In this document: piece by piece, positions 21,076 through 30,192 of the stretch
Layout of the letters: each line of letters begins with the position of its first letter
How positions within the stretch are numbered: position 1 is the stretch's first letter
Origin: Arenimonas sp.
GTDB lineage: Bacteria > Pseudomonadota > Gammaproteobacteria > Xanthomonadales > Xanthomonadaceae
Reading direction: 5' to 3'
Length of the DNA: 64,000 nt
Assembly (NCBI GenBank): GCA_026398695.1
Contig: JAPLSJ010000089.1
Location: forward strand, 1 to 64,000
Made by a program: the position numbers and the translations under genes
The notes under the pieces: generated by a model
The model's input: only the letters and a program-made list of their open reading frames with translations
Database searches by the model: none
What the model was told of the DNA's origin: nothing

Positions 21076-21335
21076 TGGACTGCCGCGCCGGCTGCGGCGC
21101 GTGCTGCATCGCGCCTTCGATCAGCTCGCCCATTCCCGGCATGCCTTTTGGCAAGCCGGCCGGCATGCCCTGCGTGCAGCTGGATGACGACTACGCCTGC
21201 CGGATCTTCGGCCAGCCCGAGCGGCCGGCGGTGTGTTCGTCGCTGCGGCCCAGCGACACCATGTGCGGCCTGCGTCGCGAGGATGCGTTGTCCTACCTGT
21301 CCCGGCTGGAACAAGATACGTCTTCGCCGGGCTGA
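21075..21335 (+). CDS. YkgJ-type cysteine cluster protein
   Basis: An 86-residue protein of the zinc/iron-chelating YkgJ family. The N-terminal CRAGCGACCIAP and later cysteines at CVQLDDDYACRIF, VCSSL and MCGL form the metal-binding set; the protein is short but carries all expected cysteines. The start ATG overlaps the aroE stop (TGATG). The biochemical role of the family is unclear. Confidence 0.85.
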   Translation: MDCRAGCGACCIAPSISSPIPGMPFGKPAGMPCVQLDDDYACRIFGQPERPAVCSSLRPSDTMCGLRREDALSYLSRLEQDTSSPG

Positions 21336-21356
21336 GCCCGGTCCACGGAGCCCCGC

Positions 21357-21587
21357 ATGACCACTGACTTCCTGATCGCCACCTTCTTCAACCTCGGCGT
21401 CAACATCGTGCAGACGCTGGTCGCGCTGGTGGTGGCGGTGCTGGGGCTGCAGTTCATCGACCGCAAGCTGCTCAAGCACATCGACATCGAACAGGAGCTG
21501 CAGAAGGGCAACCTGGCGGTGGCCATCTTCGCCTCCACCATCCTGCTGTTCGTGGCGCTGGTGACCGTGTTCGGGCTGCGCGGGTGA
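21357..21587 (+). CDS. DUF350 family small membrane protein
   Basis: A 76-residue protein with two membrane helices (about 8-31 and 53-73) around the loop DRKLLKHIDIEQELQKGNLA, the conserved centre of DUF350, which keeps the ELxKGNxAVA pattern. Function is unknown. Its stop overlaps the GTG start of the transglutaminase gene by sharing GTGA, so the two are coupled. Confidence 0.8.
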   Translation: MTTDFLIATFFNLGVNIVQTLVALVVAVLGLQFIDRKLLKHIDIEQELQKGNLAVAIFASTILLFVALVTVFGLRG

Positions 21588-22405
21588 ACAAGCGCGGCGG
21601 CAACGCGCCGCTGGCGTGGATGATGCTGATGGCGTTCGCTTTCCTCTCGCTGCGCGGGCTGGAGCGGCCCGCCGCGTTGGTGGACCGCGCCGGCGAGCCG
21701 CTGCCGCTGGAGCAGGTGGCGCCCGGCTCCCCGGGGGCGGACTTCGCGGCACCCCCGGAGTCTCGCCGCATCGAATTCGCCAACGGCCGGCAGATGCACG
21801 AAGGCCACGTGGCTGACGCCCTGGCCCTGGGCAATCGCAAGGGCACCCAGTGGTCGTCGTTCGCGTGGCTGTTCGAGCGCGAGGTGGTGACCACCGTGGC
21901 GCCCGGCTTCGACCTAAGGCACCACTTCGCCAACGCCTTCCTGGTTGGCTACGTGCCCTACCGCGACGTCGCGCCCTGGGTGCCGCTGGCGGCACTGGCG
22001 CGCTCGAAGGCCTATGCCTTCGACCACGACCAGTTCCCGGGCCGCATGGAAATCTGGCAGACCTCGCGCGAGGCCTTCTACTACCCCACCGGCGACTGCG
22101 AAGACCACGCCATCGCCCTGGCCGACTGGCTGATCGGCCTGGGCCACGACGCCCGCGTGGTGATCGGCCGCATGAAGGGCGAAGGCCACGCCTGGGTGGT
22201 GCTGAACGACGGCGGCCGCACCTACCTGCTCGAAGCCACCAGCAAGCACCCCGGCCAGGCCTTGCCCCTGGCCTCGCGTCTTCCCGAATACCAGCCCGAG
22301 GCCATGTTCAACCGCGACACGTACTGGGTGAACGCCGGCTCCGTGCTCACCACCGACTACAGCGGCCCCCACTGGCAGCCGCGCTCAGCCTTCACCCGCA
22401 GCTAG
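21584..22405 (+). CDS. Transglutaminase-like cysteine peptidase family protein
   Basis: A 273-residue protein with an N-terminal hydrophobic segment (about 9-25) that may anchor it or act as a signal. The transglutaminase-like core holds the cysteine in PTGDCEDHAIALADWL, the histidine in GEGHAWVVL and an acid partner in LLEATSK, so the triad is complete. Such proteins hydrolyse or cross-link peptide bonds; the substrate is unknown. It begins with GTG inside the DUF350 stop. The stop codon touches a palindromic repeat arm. Confidence 0.85.
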   Translation: MNKRGGNAPLAWMMLMAFAFLSLRGLERPAALVDRAGEPLPLEQVAPGSPGADFAAPPESRRIEFANGRQMHEGHVADALALGNRKGTQWSSFAWLFEREVVTTVAPGFDLRHHFANAFLVGYVPYRDVAPWVPLAALARSKAYAFDHDQFPGRMEIWQTSREAFYYPTGDCEDHAIALADWLIGLGHDARVVIGRMKGEGHAWVVLNDGGRTYLLEATSKHPGQALPLASRLPEYQPEAMFNRDTYWVNAGSVLTTDYSGPHWQPRSAFTRS

Positions 22406-22421
22406 GAACGGGGTCGGGTCA
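22405..22421 (+). repeat. Family C repeat arm, left
   Basis: GGAACGGGGTCGGGT begins on the last base of the transglutaminase stop codon and runs into the stop codon of the minus-strand secreted protein gene. Its reverse complement lies at 22826-22843, so the two arms face each other across that gene. Confidence 0.8.
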
Positions 22422-22802
22422 TTCGCGGTCGAAGTTGATGCGGACGGATTCGACGGTGTTGCGCACCAGGGCGATCTCGAAGTTGGGCCGGCCCATGCGG
22501 CGCTTCACCAGCACGTCCTCGCCGTCGTCGCGCGAGACGCTGTAGTCGGCCTTGATGGCGGCCTTGAGCGCGTCGCGCACGCGCGCGGCGATGCGGTTCT
22601 CGCCGTCGGACTTCTTGACCGTCGTGGTCACTTCGATGGGCGTGCCGCCGACGGGCGTGATCACCAGCACGATCTCGCCGTCGGATTCGGCCGCGCCGCT
22701 GAACTCCAGGCGCCACTTGTTGGACGGGCTGGCGAGGGCGGTGCCCGCCGCGAGCAGGAGCACCAGTGCGAGCGCCATGCGGCCAAAGCGATGCGTCTTC
22801 AT
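22419..22802 (-). CDS. Small exported protein of unknown function
   Basis: A 127-residue protein with a clear signal peptide (MKTHRFGRMALALVLLLAAG, cut after ALA near residue 24). The mature part is about 100 residues, beta-rich, mixing acidic and basic stretches, with no cysteine and no motif I know. The gene occupies the whole space between two inverted arms of family C and its stop lies in the left arm. I cannot tell whether it is native or arrived with the repeats. GGAG overlaps the start area (revcomp of atctccagc), supporting the ATG at 22802. Confidence 0.7.
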   Translation of the reverse strand: MKTHRFGRMALALVLLLAAGTALASPSNKWRLEFSGAAESDGEIVLVITPVGGTPIEVTTTVKKSDGENRIAARVRDALKAAIKADYSVSRDDGEDVLVKRRMGRPNFEIALVRNTVESVRINFDRE

Positions 22803-22825
22803 GTCCGATCTCCAGCTTTGTTGAG

Positions 22826-22843
22826 TGAACCCGACCCCGTTCC
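22826..22843 (-). repeat. Family C repeat arm, right
   Basis: Reverse complement of the left arm (15 matching bases, GGAACGGGGTCGGGT read on the minus strand). It lies just upstream of the secreted-protein gene and 4 bp from the stop of the gamma-carbonic anhydrase gene. Confidence 0.8.
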
Positions 22844-22847
22844 TGAT

Positions 22848-23381
22848 TCAGCCCTTGAGGTACTCGTCCTTCAGGCGGACGTAGTGCTTGGCGCTGTAGT
22901 ACAGCTGCTCGATTTCCTTGTCCGACAGCCGCCGCACGGGCTTGGCGGGGTTGCCCAGCCACAGCTCCCCGGTCATCACCGTCTTGCCCGGCGGCACCAC
23001 GGCGCCGGCGCCCACGAACCCGTTTTGCTGGATCACCGCGCCGTCCAGCACGGTGGCGCCCATGCCGATCAGGCAGGCGTCGCCGATGGTGCAGGCGTGG
23101 ATGATGGCGCCGTGGCCGATGGTCACGTCGTCGCCGATCAGGGTGGGCCAGCCGTCGGGCTGGGTGTAGGGGCCGTCGTGGGTGACGTGCACGATGCTGC
23201 CGTCCTGGATGTTGGTGCGGGCGCCGATGCGGATGTGGTTCACGTCGCCGCGCACCACGCAGCCGGGCCAGATGGAGCTGTCCTCGCCCAGGTGCACGTC
23301 GCCGATGACGCAGGCGGCGGGGTCGACGTAGGCGCGGGCGCCGAGGGTGGGGACGATGCCCCTGAACGGTCGGATATTCAT
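22848..23381 (-). CDS. Gamma-class carbonic anhydrase family protein
   Basis: A 177-residue left-handed beta-helix protein of the YrdA/PaaY family. Hexapeptide repeats run from about residue 25, and metal-binding histidines are at VHVTHDG and IGHGAIIHACTIG; the C-terminal NPAKPVRRLSDKEIEQL is typical. Members bind zinc or iron and some hydrate CO2. The start at 23381 (MNIRPF) is preferred since homologues begin there and a TAAAAT box sits 7 bp upstream; ATG codons at 23390 and 23399 are possible. It is divergent from the aldehyde dehydrogenase. Confidence 0.9.
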   Translation of the reverse strand: MNIRPFRGIVPTLGARAYVDPAACVIGDVHLGEDSSIWPGCVVRGDVNHIRIGARTNIQDGSIVHVTHDGPYTQPDGWPTLIGDDVTIGHGAIIHACTIGDACLIGMGATVLDGAVIQQNGFVGAGAVVPPGKTVMTGELWLGNPAKPVRRLSDKEIEQLYYSAKHYVRLKDEYLKG

Positions 23382-23388
23382 GGAATCC

Positions 23389-23394
23389 ATTTTA
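23389..23394 (-). promoter_or_regulatory. Candidate -10 box ahead of the carbonic anhydrase gene
   Basis: On the minus strand TAAAAT, then GGATTCC, then ATG at 23381. The spacing would place transcription start on or beside the start codon. Confidence 0.4.
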
Positions 23395-23428
23395 ACCATG
23401 CCTTCGCGCCCCCCGGGCGGGCTGGGTT

Positions 23429-23434
23429 TACACT
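23429..23434 (+). promoter_or_regulatory. Candidate -10 box ahead of the aldehyde dehydrogenase gene
   Basis: TACACT, 6 bases, then ATG at 23441. GGGGAAATG leaves little room for a functional Shine-Dalgarno, so a leaderless mRNA is plausible. Confidence 0.45.
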
Positions 23435-23440
23435 GGGGAA

Positions 23441-24859
23441 ATGGACACTCCCACGCACGACGACATCGACCTCCGCCCCCTCCTGGACCAGGTCAGGGCC
23501 GCCCACCGCCGCCAGCCGCCGACCTATGCCCAGCGCATGTCCGACCTGGACCGCCTGGCCGACGCGGTGCGCAAGCACCGGGACGAGCTGGCCAAGACCG
23601 TCTCGGCCGACTTCGGCCGCCGGTCCCGCCACGAAACCCTGGCCGCCGACGTGATGACCACGCTCGACGAGATCACCTACCTGCGCCGCAAGCTCAAGGG
23701 CTGGATGCGGCCCCAGCGGCGCGGCATCAACCTGGCCTTCCTGCCGGCCCGCGGCGAGATCCGCCCGATGCCGCTGGGCGTGATCGGCATCGTGGCGCCC
23801 TGGAACTACCCCATCCAGCTGGCCCTGATCCCGCTGGCCGACGCCATCGCCGCCGGCAACCACGTGCTGATCAAGCCGTCCGAGCACACCCCGCGCACCT
23901 CGCAGCTGCTGGCCCGGATCATCAGTGAAGTGTTCCCGCCCGAGCGCGTTTCGGTGGTGCAGGGCGACGCCGCGGTAGGCGCCGCGTTCACCGCGCTGCC
24001 GTTCGACCACCTGGTGTTCACCGGCTCCACCGTGGTGGGCCGTGCGGTGATGGCCGCCGCCGCCGCCAACCTCACGCCGCTGACGCTGGAGCTGGGCGGC
24101 AAGTCGCCGGCGCTCATTGCCCCGGGTTATCCGATCGAACAGGCCGCCGACCGCATCGCCGCCGGCAAGTGCTTCAACGCCGGCCAGACCTGCGTGGCGC
24201 CCGACTACGTGCTGGTGCCGCGCGCCCAGCGCGACGAATTCGTGCGCGCCTACCTGGCCAGCGTGCGCAAGCGCTACCCGTCGCTGGCCGCCAACCCCGA
24301 CTACACCGCGGTGGTGAACCACCGCCAGGCCAACCGCCTGCGGGAATGGATCGACGACGCCCGCGACCGCGGCGTCACCGTGATGCAGTACCGCCCCGAC
24401 AGCGAAACCCCGCCCCCGGGCGTGGAAGTGATCCCGCCCACGGTGCTGCTGGACCCGCCCGACGAGGCGCTGGTGATGCAGGGCGAAATCTTCGGCCCGC
24501 TGCTGCCGGTGAAAAGCTACGACAGCCATGACGAAGCCATGGCCTACATCAACGGCCGCGACCGCCCGCTGGCGTTCTACCCCTTCGACCGCGACCGCCG
24601 CCGCCTGCAGCGCACGCTCGACACCGTGGTGGCCGGCGGCGTGTGCGTGAACGACTGCCTGATCCAGTTCGGCCAGCACGAGCTGCCCGTGGGCGGCGTG
24701 GGCCCCAGCGGCATGGGCCAGTACCACGGCCGCGACGGCTTCCTGGCCTTCAGCAAGATGATGCCGGTGCTGTACCAGTCGCGCCTCAACGGCATGTTCG
24801 TGCTGGACCCGCCGTTCGGGAAGCTCGCCGACTTCGTCGTGAAATTCTTCACCCGCTGA
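23441..24859 (+). CDS. calB: Coniferyl aldehyde dehydrogenase
   Basis: A 472-residue NAD(P)-dependent aldehyde dehydrogenase of the CalB type, which oxidises coniferyl and other aromatic or long-chain aldehydes to acids. Seen are GIVAPWNYPIQL, the glycine-rich FTGSTVVGRAVM, catalytic glutamate in LELGGKSPALI and the catalytic cysteine in NAGQTCVAPDY, then GEIFGPLLPV. The C-terminal portion ending DPPFGKLADFVVKFFTR is membrane-associated in relatives. A family A palindrome follows the stop directly. Confidence 0.88.
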   Translation: MDTPTHDDIDLRPLLDQVRAAHRRQPPTYAQRMSDLDRLADAVRKHRDELAKTVSADFGRRSRHETLAADVMTTLDEITYLRRKLKGWMRPQRRGINLAFLPARGEIRPMPLGVIGIVAPWNYPIQLALIPLADAIAAGNHVLIKPSEHTPRTSQLLARIISEVFPPERVSVVQGDAAVGAAFTALPFDHLVFTGSTVVGRAVMAAAAANLTPLTLELGGKSPALIAPGYPIEQAADRIAAGKCFNAGQTCVAPDYVLVPRAQRDEFVRAYLASVRKRYPSLAANPDYTAVVNHRQANRLREWIDDARDRGVTVMQYRPDSETPPPGVEVIPPTVLLDPPDEALVMQGEIFGPLLPVKSYDSHDEAMAYINGRDRPLAFYPFDRDRRRLQRTLDTVVAGGVCVNDCLIQFGQHELPVGGVGPSGMGQYHGRDGFLAFSKMMPVLYQSRLNGMFVLDPPFGKLADFVVKFFTR

Positions 24860-24860
24860 A

Positions 24861-24932
24861 CCCCTGTGGGAGGGGCTTCAGTCCCGATGCTTTGCGCAAG
24901 AGGCATCGGGACTGAAGTGCCTCCCACAGGGT
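24861..24932. repeat. Palindromic intergenic element, family A, copy 2
   Basis: Arms at 24863-24890 and 24903-24930, 28 bases with two mismatches, of the GTGGGAGGNNCTTCAGTCCC type. It starts 2 bp after the aldehyde dehydrogenase stop and lies 34 bp before the oligopeptidase start. Confidence 0.9.
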
Positions 24933-24966
24933 CTGTCTTGAGTTGCCGCCCCCCGGATGGAACACC

Positions 24967-27009
24967 ATGAACACTGAAAACCCCCTGCTGGCCTCGGGCG
25001 AACTGCCGGCCTTCTCGGCCATCACGCCCGCCCACGTGAACCCCGCCATCGACGACGTGCTGGCGGGTTTCCGCAAGGAAGTCGACCGCCTCACCGCCGA
25101 CCCGTCCGCGCGCGACTTCGCCACCCTGCTGGCGCCGCTGGAGCGCTGGGAAGAGCGCCTGGGCCGCACCTTCGCGCCCGTCTCGCACCTGCACGGCGTG
25201 AAGGATTCACCCGAGCTGCGCGAGGCCTATTCCGAAGCGCTGGAAAAGCTCACCGAGCACGGCACGGAACTTGGCCAGAACCGCGCGCTGTACGAAGCGG
25301 TGAAGGCCGTGCGCGAAGCCCCGGGCTTCGACGCCATGGACCTGGCCCGCCGCACCGTGGTGGAAGACAGCCTGCGCGGCTTCCGCCTGTCGGGCGTGGC
25401 GCTGGAAGAGCCGGCGCGCTCGCGCTTCAAGGACATCCAGAACCAGCTCAGCAAGGTCGAAACCGAATTCGAAGAGGCCGTGCTGGACGCCACCGACGCC
25501 TGGACCCGCCCCGTGGCCGACGACGAACTGGCCGGCATCCCCGAGTCGGCGCGCGCGATGCTGCGCACCATGGCCCAGGAAAAGAAGCTCGAAGGCCACC
25601 TCGCCACGCTCAAGGGCCCGGTGGTGCAGGCCATCCTGACCTTCGCCGACAACCGCGCGCTGCGCGAGCAGCTCTACACCGCCTACAACACCCGCGCCTC
25701 CGACCAGGGCCCGCAGGCCGGCACGCACGACAACAGCGCGCGCATCGAAACCATCCTGGCGCTGCGCCACGAGGCCGCCAACCTGCTGGGCTTCGATTCC
25801 AACGCGCACCTGTCGCTGGCCGACAAGATGGCCGGCACGCCCGAGCGCGTACTGCGCTTCCTGCGCGAGCTGGCGGCGAAGGCCAGACCCGTCGCGCGCC
25901 GTGAGCTCGACGAGCTGAAAGTGTTCGCCGCCGCCGAACTGGGCATCGCCGACCTGCAGCCCTGGGACGTGGCCTACGCCTCGGAGAAGCTGCGCGAGCA
26001 GCGCTTCGCCTTCAGCGAGGAAGACCTCAAGCCCTACTTCCCGCTGCCCAGCGTGATGCAGGGCCTGTTCACCGTGGCCGAGCGCGTGTTCGGCGTGAAG
26101 CTGGTGGAGCGCCACGGCGTGGACGCCTGGCACCCCGACGTGCACTTCTTCGACGTGGTGGACCACGACGGCACCGTGCGCGCCGGCGTGTACCTGGACC
26201 ACTACGCGCGATCGGGCAAGCGCGGCGGCGCGTGGATGGACGTGTGCCGGTCGCGGATGAACGACGGTGATTCGCTGTTCAAGCCGGTGGCCTACCTCAC
26301 CTGCAACTTTGCACCGCCGTCCGACGGCAAGCCCGCGCTGCTCACCCACGACGACGTGATCACGCTCTTCCACGAATTCGGCCACGGCATGCACCACCTG
26401 CTCACCGAAGTGGACTGGCCCAGCATCGGCGGCATCAGTGGCGTGGAGTGGGACGCGGTGGAGCTGCCGAGCCAGTTCATGGAGAACTTCGCCTGGCAGC
26501 GCGAGGCGCTGGACCTGTTCGCGCGCCACCACGAAACCGGCGAACGCCTGCCCGACGCGCTGTACGCGAAGATGCTGCAGGCCCGGCACTTCCACGCCGG
26601 CCTGTTCCTGGTGCGGCAGCTGGAGTTCGCGCTGTTTGACTTCCGCCTGCACCTGGAATACGACCCGGCCGAAGGCGCGCGCGTGCTCGACGTCATCAAG
26701 GAAGTGCGCCGCGACGTGGCCGTGCTCACGCCGCCGTCCTGGCACCGCGGCCCGCATGCCTTCACCCACATCTTCTCGGGCGGCTACGCGGCCGGCTACT
26801 ACAGCTACCTGTGGGCGGAAGTCCTGAGCGCCGACGCATTCGCGGCCTTCGAAGAGGCCGGCGTGTTCGACGCGGCCACCGGCGCGCGCTACCGCAAGGA
26901 AATCCTCGCCGTGGGCGGCTCGCGCCCGGCGCTGGAAAGCTTCATCGCCTTCCGCGGCCGCGAACCCGAGCCCGACGCTCTCCTGCGCAGCTACGGCCTC
27001 GCGGCCTGA
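24967..27009 (+). CDS. prlC: Oligopeptidase A (M3 family zinc peptidase)
   Basis: A 680-residue cytoplasmic metallopeptidase that degrades short peptides, including cleaved signal peptides. The zinc motif HEFGHGMHH is at about 467-475 with the third ligand glutamate in GVEWDAVELPSQFMENF. N-terminal LLASGELPAFSAITPAHV and the C-terminal FRGREPEPDALLR agree with PrlC; length matches. Start ATG at 24967 gives MNTENPLL. MFS transporter follows 34 bp downstream. Confidence 0.93.
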   Translation: MNTENPLLASGELPAFSAITPAHVNPAIDDVLAGFRKEVDRLTADPSARDFATLLAPLERWEERLGRTFAPVSHLHGVKDSPELREAYSEALEKLTEHGTELGQNRALYEAVKAVREAPGFDAMDLARRTVVEDSLRGFRLSGVALEEPARSRFKDIQNQLSKVETEFEEAVLDATDAWTRPVADDELAGIPESARAMLRTMAQEKKLEGHLATLKGPVVQAILTFADNRALREQLYTAYNTRASDQGPQAGTHDNSARIETILALRHEAANLLGFDSNAHLSLADKMAGTPERVLRFLRELAAKARPVARRELDELKVFAAAELGIADLQPWDVAYASEKLREQRFAFSEEDLKPYFPLPSVMQGLFTVAERVFGVKLVERHGVDAWHPDVHFFDVVDHDGTVRAGVYLDHYARSGKRGGAWMDVCRSRMNDGDSLFKPVAYLTCNFAPPSDGKPALLTHDDVITLFHEFGHGMHHLLTEVDWPSIGGISGVEWDAVELPSQFMENFAWQREALDLFARHHETGERLPDALYAKMLQARHFHAGLFLVRQLEFALFDFRLHLEYDPAEGARVLDVIKEVRRDVAVLTPPSWHRGPHAFTHIFSGGYAAGYYSYLWAEVLSADAFAAFEEAGVFDAATGARYRKEILAVGGSRPALESFIAFRGREPEPDALLRSYGLAA

Positions 27010-27043
27010 CCCATTTGTATTGTTTGGCCGCGGAGATGAGCGG

Positions 27044-28474
27044 ATGAATCCCGGCCGCCGTCTGTCGCTGATCGTCGCGTGCGCGCTGTTCATCGAGAAC
27101 ATGGACTCCACCGCGATCGCCACCTCGCTGCCGGCGATCGCGGCGGACCTGGGCACCGAGCCGATCGCGCTCAAGCTGGCGCTCACGGCCTACCTGCTGT
27201 CGCTGGCGGTGTTCATCCCGGTCAGCGGCTGGGTGGCGGATCGTTTTGGCGCGCGCTCGACCTTCATGGCGGCGATCGGCGTGTTCCTGCTGGGCTCGCT
27301 GGCGTGTGCGGCCAGCAGTTCGCTCGAGCAGATGGTGGCGGCGCGCTTCCTGCAGGGCATGGGCGGCGCGCTGATGGTGCCGGTGGGCCGGCTGGTGCTG
27401 CTGCGCACGGTGCCCAAGAGCGAGCTGGTGCAGGCGCTGAGCTGGCTCACCATTCCCGCGCTGGTGGCGCCGATGATCGGCCCGCCGCTGGGCGGCGCGA
27501 TCTCGACCTATGGCGACTGGCGCTGGATCTTCCTGATCAATATCCCGATGGGCCTGCTGGGCATCGTGCTGGCGCGCAAATACATCCCCGACCTGCGCGA
27601 GGCGGTGCCGCCGCTGGACTGGCGCGGGTTCGCGCTGTCGGGCCTGGGGCTGGCGCTGGCGCTGTTTGGTTTTTCAACGCTGGGCCGGCACCTGGTGTCC
27701 ACGTCGCTGGCGGCCTCGTGCCTGGTGCTGGGCCTGGCGGCGATGGCGGCCTACGTCTGGCATGCACGCGTTCATCCGCACCCGCTGATCGATCTCAACC
27801 TGTTCCGCCACCACACCTTCCGCGCCGGCGTGCTGGGCGGCGCGCTGTTCCGCATCGGCATCGGCGCCACGCCCTTCCTGCTGCCGCTGATGCTGCAGCT
27901 GGGCTTCGGCCTGACCGCGCTGCAGTCGGGCCTGATCACGTTCGCGTCGGCCATGGGCGCCATCTTCATGAAGACGATGGCCTCGCGCGTGCTCAGGCGC
28001 TTCGGCTTCCGGCGCGTGCTGTGGGTGAACGCGCTGCTGGCCTCAGCGATGCTCGCCGGCTTCGGGCTGTTCAACGCGCAGACGCCGCATCTGCTGATCA
28101 TGGCGGTGCTGGTGGTGTCGGGCTGCTTCCGCTCGCTGCAGTTCACCAGCCTCAACGCCATCAGCTACGCCGAAGTGGAGTCGCCCAAGATGGGCCAGGC
28201 CAGCAGCCTGTCGGGCATGGCGCAACAGTTCTCGCTGGCGCTGGGCGTGGCCATCGGCGGCTACGGCCTGCAGATCGCCGGCGAGCTCACGGGAACGGCC
28301 TACACCGATGCCGGCAACTTCGGCTGGGCCTTCCTGCTGGTGGGCCTGGTGTCGGCGGCCTCGGCCTGGGTGATGTTCCGCCTGCCGGCCGATGCCGGCC
28401 AGGAGATGTCGGGCCGCGCGATGCCCGGCCAGGAAGTGGCCGAGCCCAAGGCCGCGCAGCGCCCCGGCACCTGA
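27044..28474 (+). CDS. MFS transporter, DHA2 (EmrB/QacA) family
   Basis: A 476-residue drug:H+ antiporter-type membrane protein with about 14 helices. The first helix carries the family motif ALFIENMDSTAIATSLPAIA, and motif A between helices 2 and 3 reads VADRFGARSTF; motif C-like PMIGPPLGGAIS follows. Likely exports a toxic compound or metabolite; no regulator is adjacent. GGAG lies 11 bases before the ATG, and a TTG 24 bp upstream is less likely. Confidence 0.9.
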   Translation: MNPGRRLSLIVACALFIENMDSTAIATSLPAIAADLGTEPIALKLALTAYLLSLAVFIPVSGWVADRFGARSTFMAAIGVFLLGSLACAASSSLEQMVAARFLQGMGGALMVPVGRLVLLRTVPKSELVQALSWLTIPALVAPMIGPPLGGAISTYGDWRWIFLINIPMGLLGIVLARKYIPDLREAVPPLDWRGFALSGLGLALALFGFSTLGRHLVSTSLAASCLVLGLAAMAAYVWHARVHPHPLIDLNLFRHHTFRAGVLGGALFRIGIGATPFLLPLMLQLGFGLTALQSGLITFASAMGAIFMKTMASRVLRRFGFRRVLWVNALLASAMLAGFGLFNAQTPHLLIMAVLVVSGCFRSLQFTSLNAISYAEVESPKMGQASSLSGMAQQFSLALGVAIGGYGLQIAGELTGTAYTDAGNFGWAFLLVGLVSAASAWVMFRLPADAGQEMSGRAMPGQEVAEPKAAQRPGT

Positions 28475-28490
28475 TGTGCCTCCCGCAGAT

Positions 28491-29513
<1,023 letters not shown>

Positions 29514-29521
29514 GCGCAGGC

Positions 29522-30055
29522 TCAGCCCATGCGCCGCAGGGTGTCGTCCTTGCGCACGAAGTGGTGGTAGATCGCCGCCACGATGTGGAAGCCGATGATC
29601 CAGTAGAAGGCTTCGCCGATGGTGCCGTGCAGGTCTTCGAGCGTATGCGCCAGCTCGGCGTTGGGCGCCATCAGCGTCGGCAGCACCAGGCCGCCGAAGG
29701 GCAGCATCACCTGCTTGCCGTCGGTCCAGACGGTCATCATGCCCAGCACCGGCTGCACCAGCAGGAAGGCGTACAGCAGCCAGTGCATCAGGCCGCCGAT
29801 GGCCGCCTGCCAGGCGGGCAGGGCCGGGGCGATCGGCGGCACGCCGCGCTTGATGCGCAGCCACAGCCGCGGCGCCAGCAGCAGCAGCACGGTGATGCCC
29901 ATCCAGAAGTGCGTCTGCACCATCAGCGTGCGCGCCAGCGTGCCGCGCTCGAACTCGCCGCGCAGCTCCATGGTGGCGTAGGCCACCGCCACCAGGATGA
30001 ACACCAGCCAGTGCAGGCGGCGTTGGCCGGCGGAGAAACGGGTCGTCGTGTCCAT
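29522..30055 (-). CDS. Cytochrome b561 family protein
   Basis: A 177-residue four-helix membrane protein. Histidines for two haems b are seen in RRLHWLVFI, QTHFWMGI, GLMHWLLYA and FHIVAAIYHHF near the C-terminus. Such proteins pass electrons from quinols, often to superoxide or periplasmic partners. GGAG stands 6 bases before the ATG at 30055. It is the promoter-proximal gene of a pair with ltaE. Confidence 0.88.
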   Translation of the reverse strand: MDTTTRFSAGQRRLHWLVFILVAVAYATMELRGEFERGTLARTLMVQTHFWMGITVLLLLAPRLWLRIKRGVPPIAPALPAWQAAIGGLMHWLLYAFLLVQPVLGMMTVWTDGKQVMLPFGGLVLPTLMAPNAELAHTLEDLHGTIGEAFYWIIGFHIVAAIYHHFVRKDDTLRRMG

Positions 30056-30180
30056 GGAAACGCTCCGGGAAGGGGGTCGGCGGCGCGCTGGTGCACGCCG
30101 CCGGGGTGGAGGGAGTGTAGCGGCGGCGGCGCCGGATGGCTTGACCCGCATCAAGGGATGGCAGCGCGCGCCGGAACCGT

Positions 30181-30186
30181 TAGCAT
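30181..30186 (+). promoter_or_regulatory. Candidate -10 box ahead of xthA
   Basis: TAGCAT, 6 bases, then ATG at 30193. No Shine-Dalgarno is visible in CGTTAGCATTCGCGA, in keeping with a leaderless message. Confidence 0.4.
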
Positions 30187-30192
30187 TCGCGA

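Noticed and set aside
21584-21610. An ATG rather than GTG start for the transglutaminase gene
   Set aside because: No in-frame ATG lies close; the GTG overlap with the DUF350 stop gives the full-length protein.
22405-22860. Insertion sequence with transposase
   Set aside because: The enclosed gene encodes an exported protein and no transposase motif, so only inverted arms are claimed.
24861-24932. Rho-independent terminator after calB
   Set aside because: The hairpin is long with a large spacer and lacks a T-run; it is a copy of the family A repeat.
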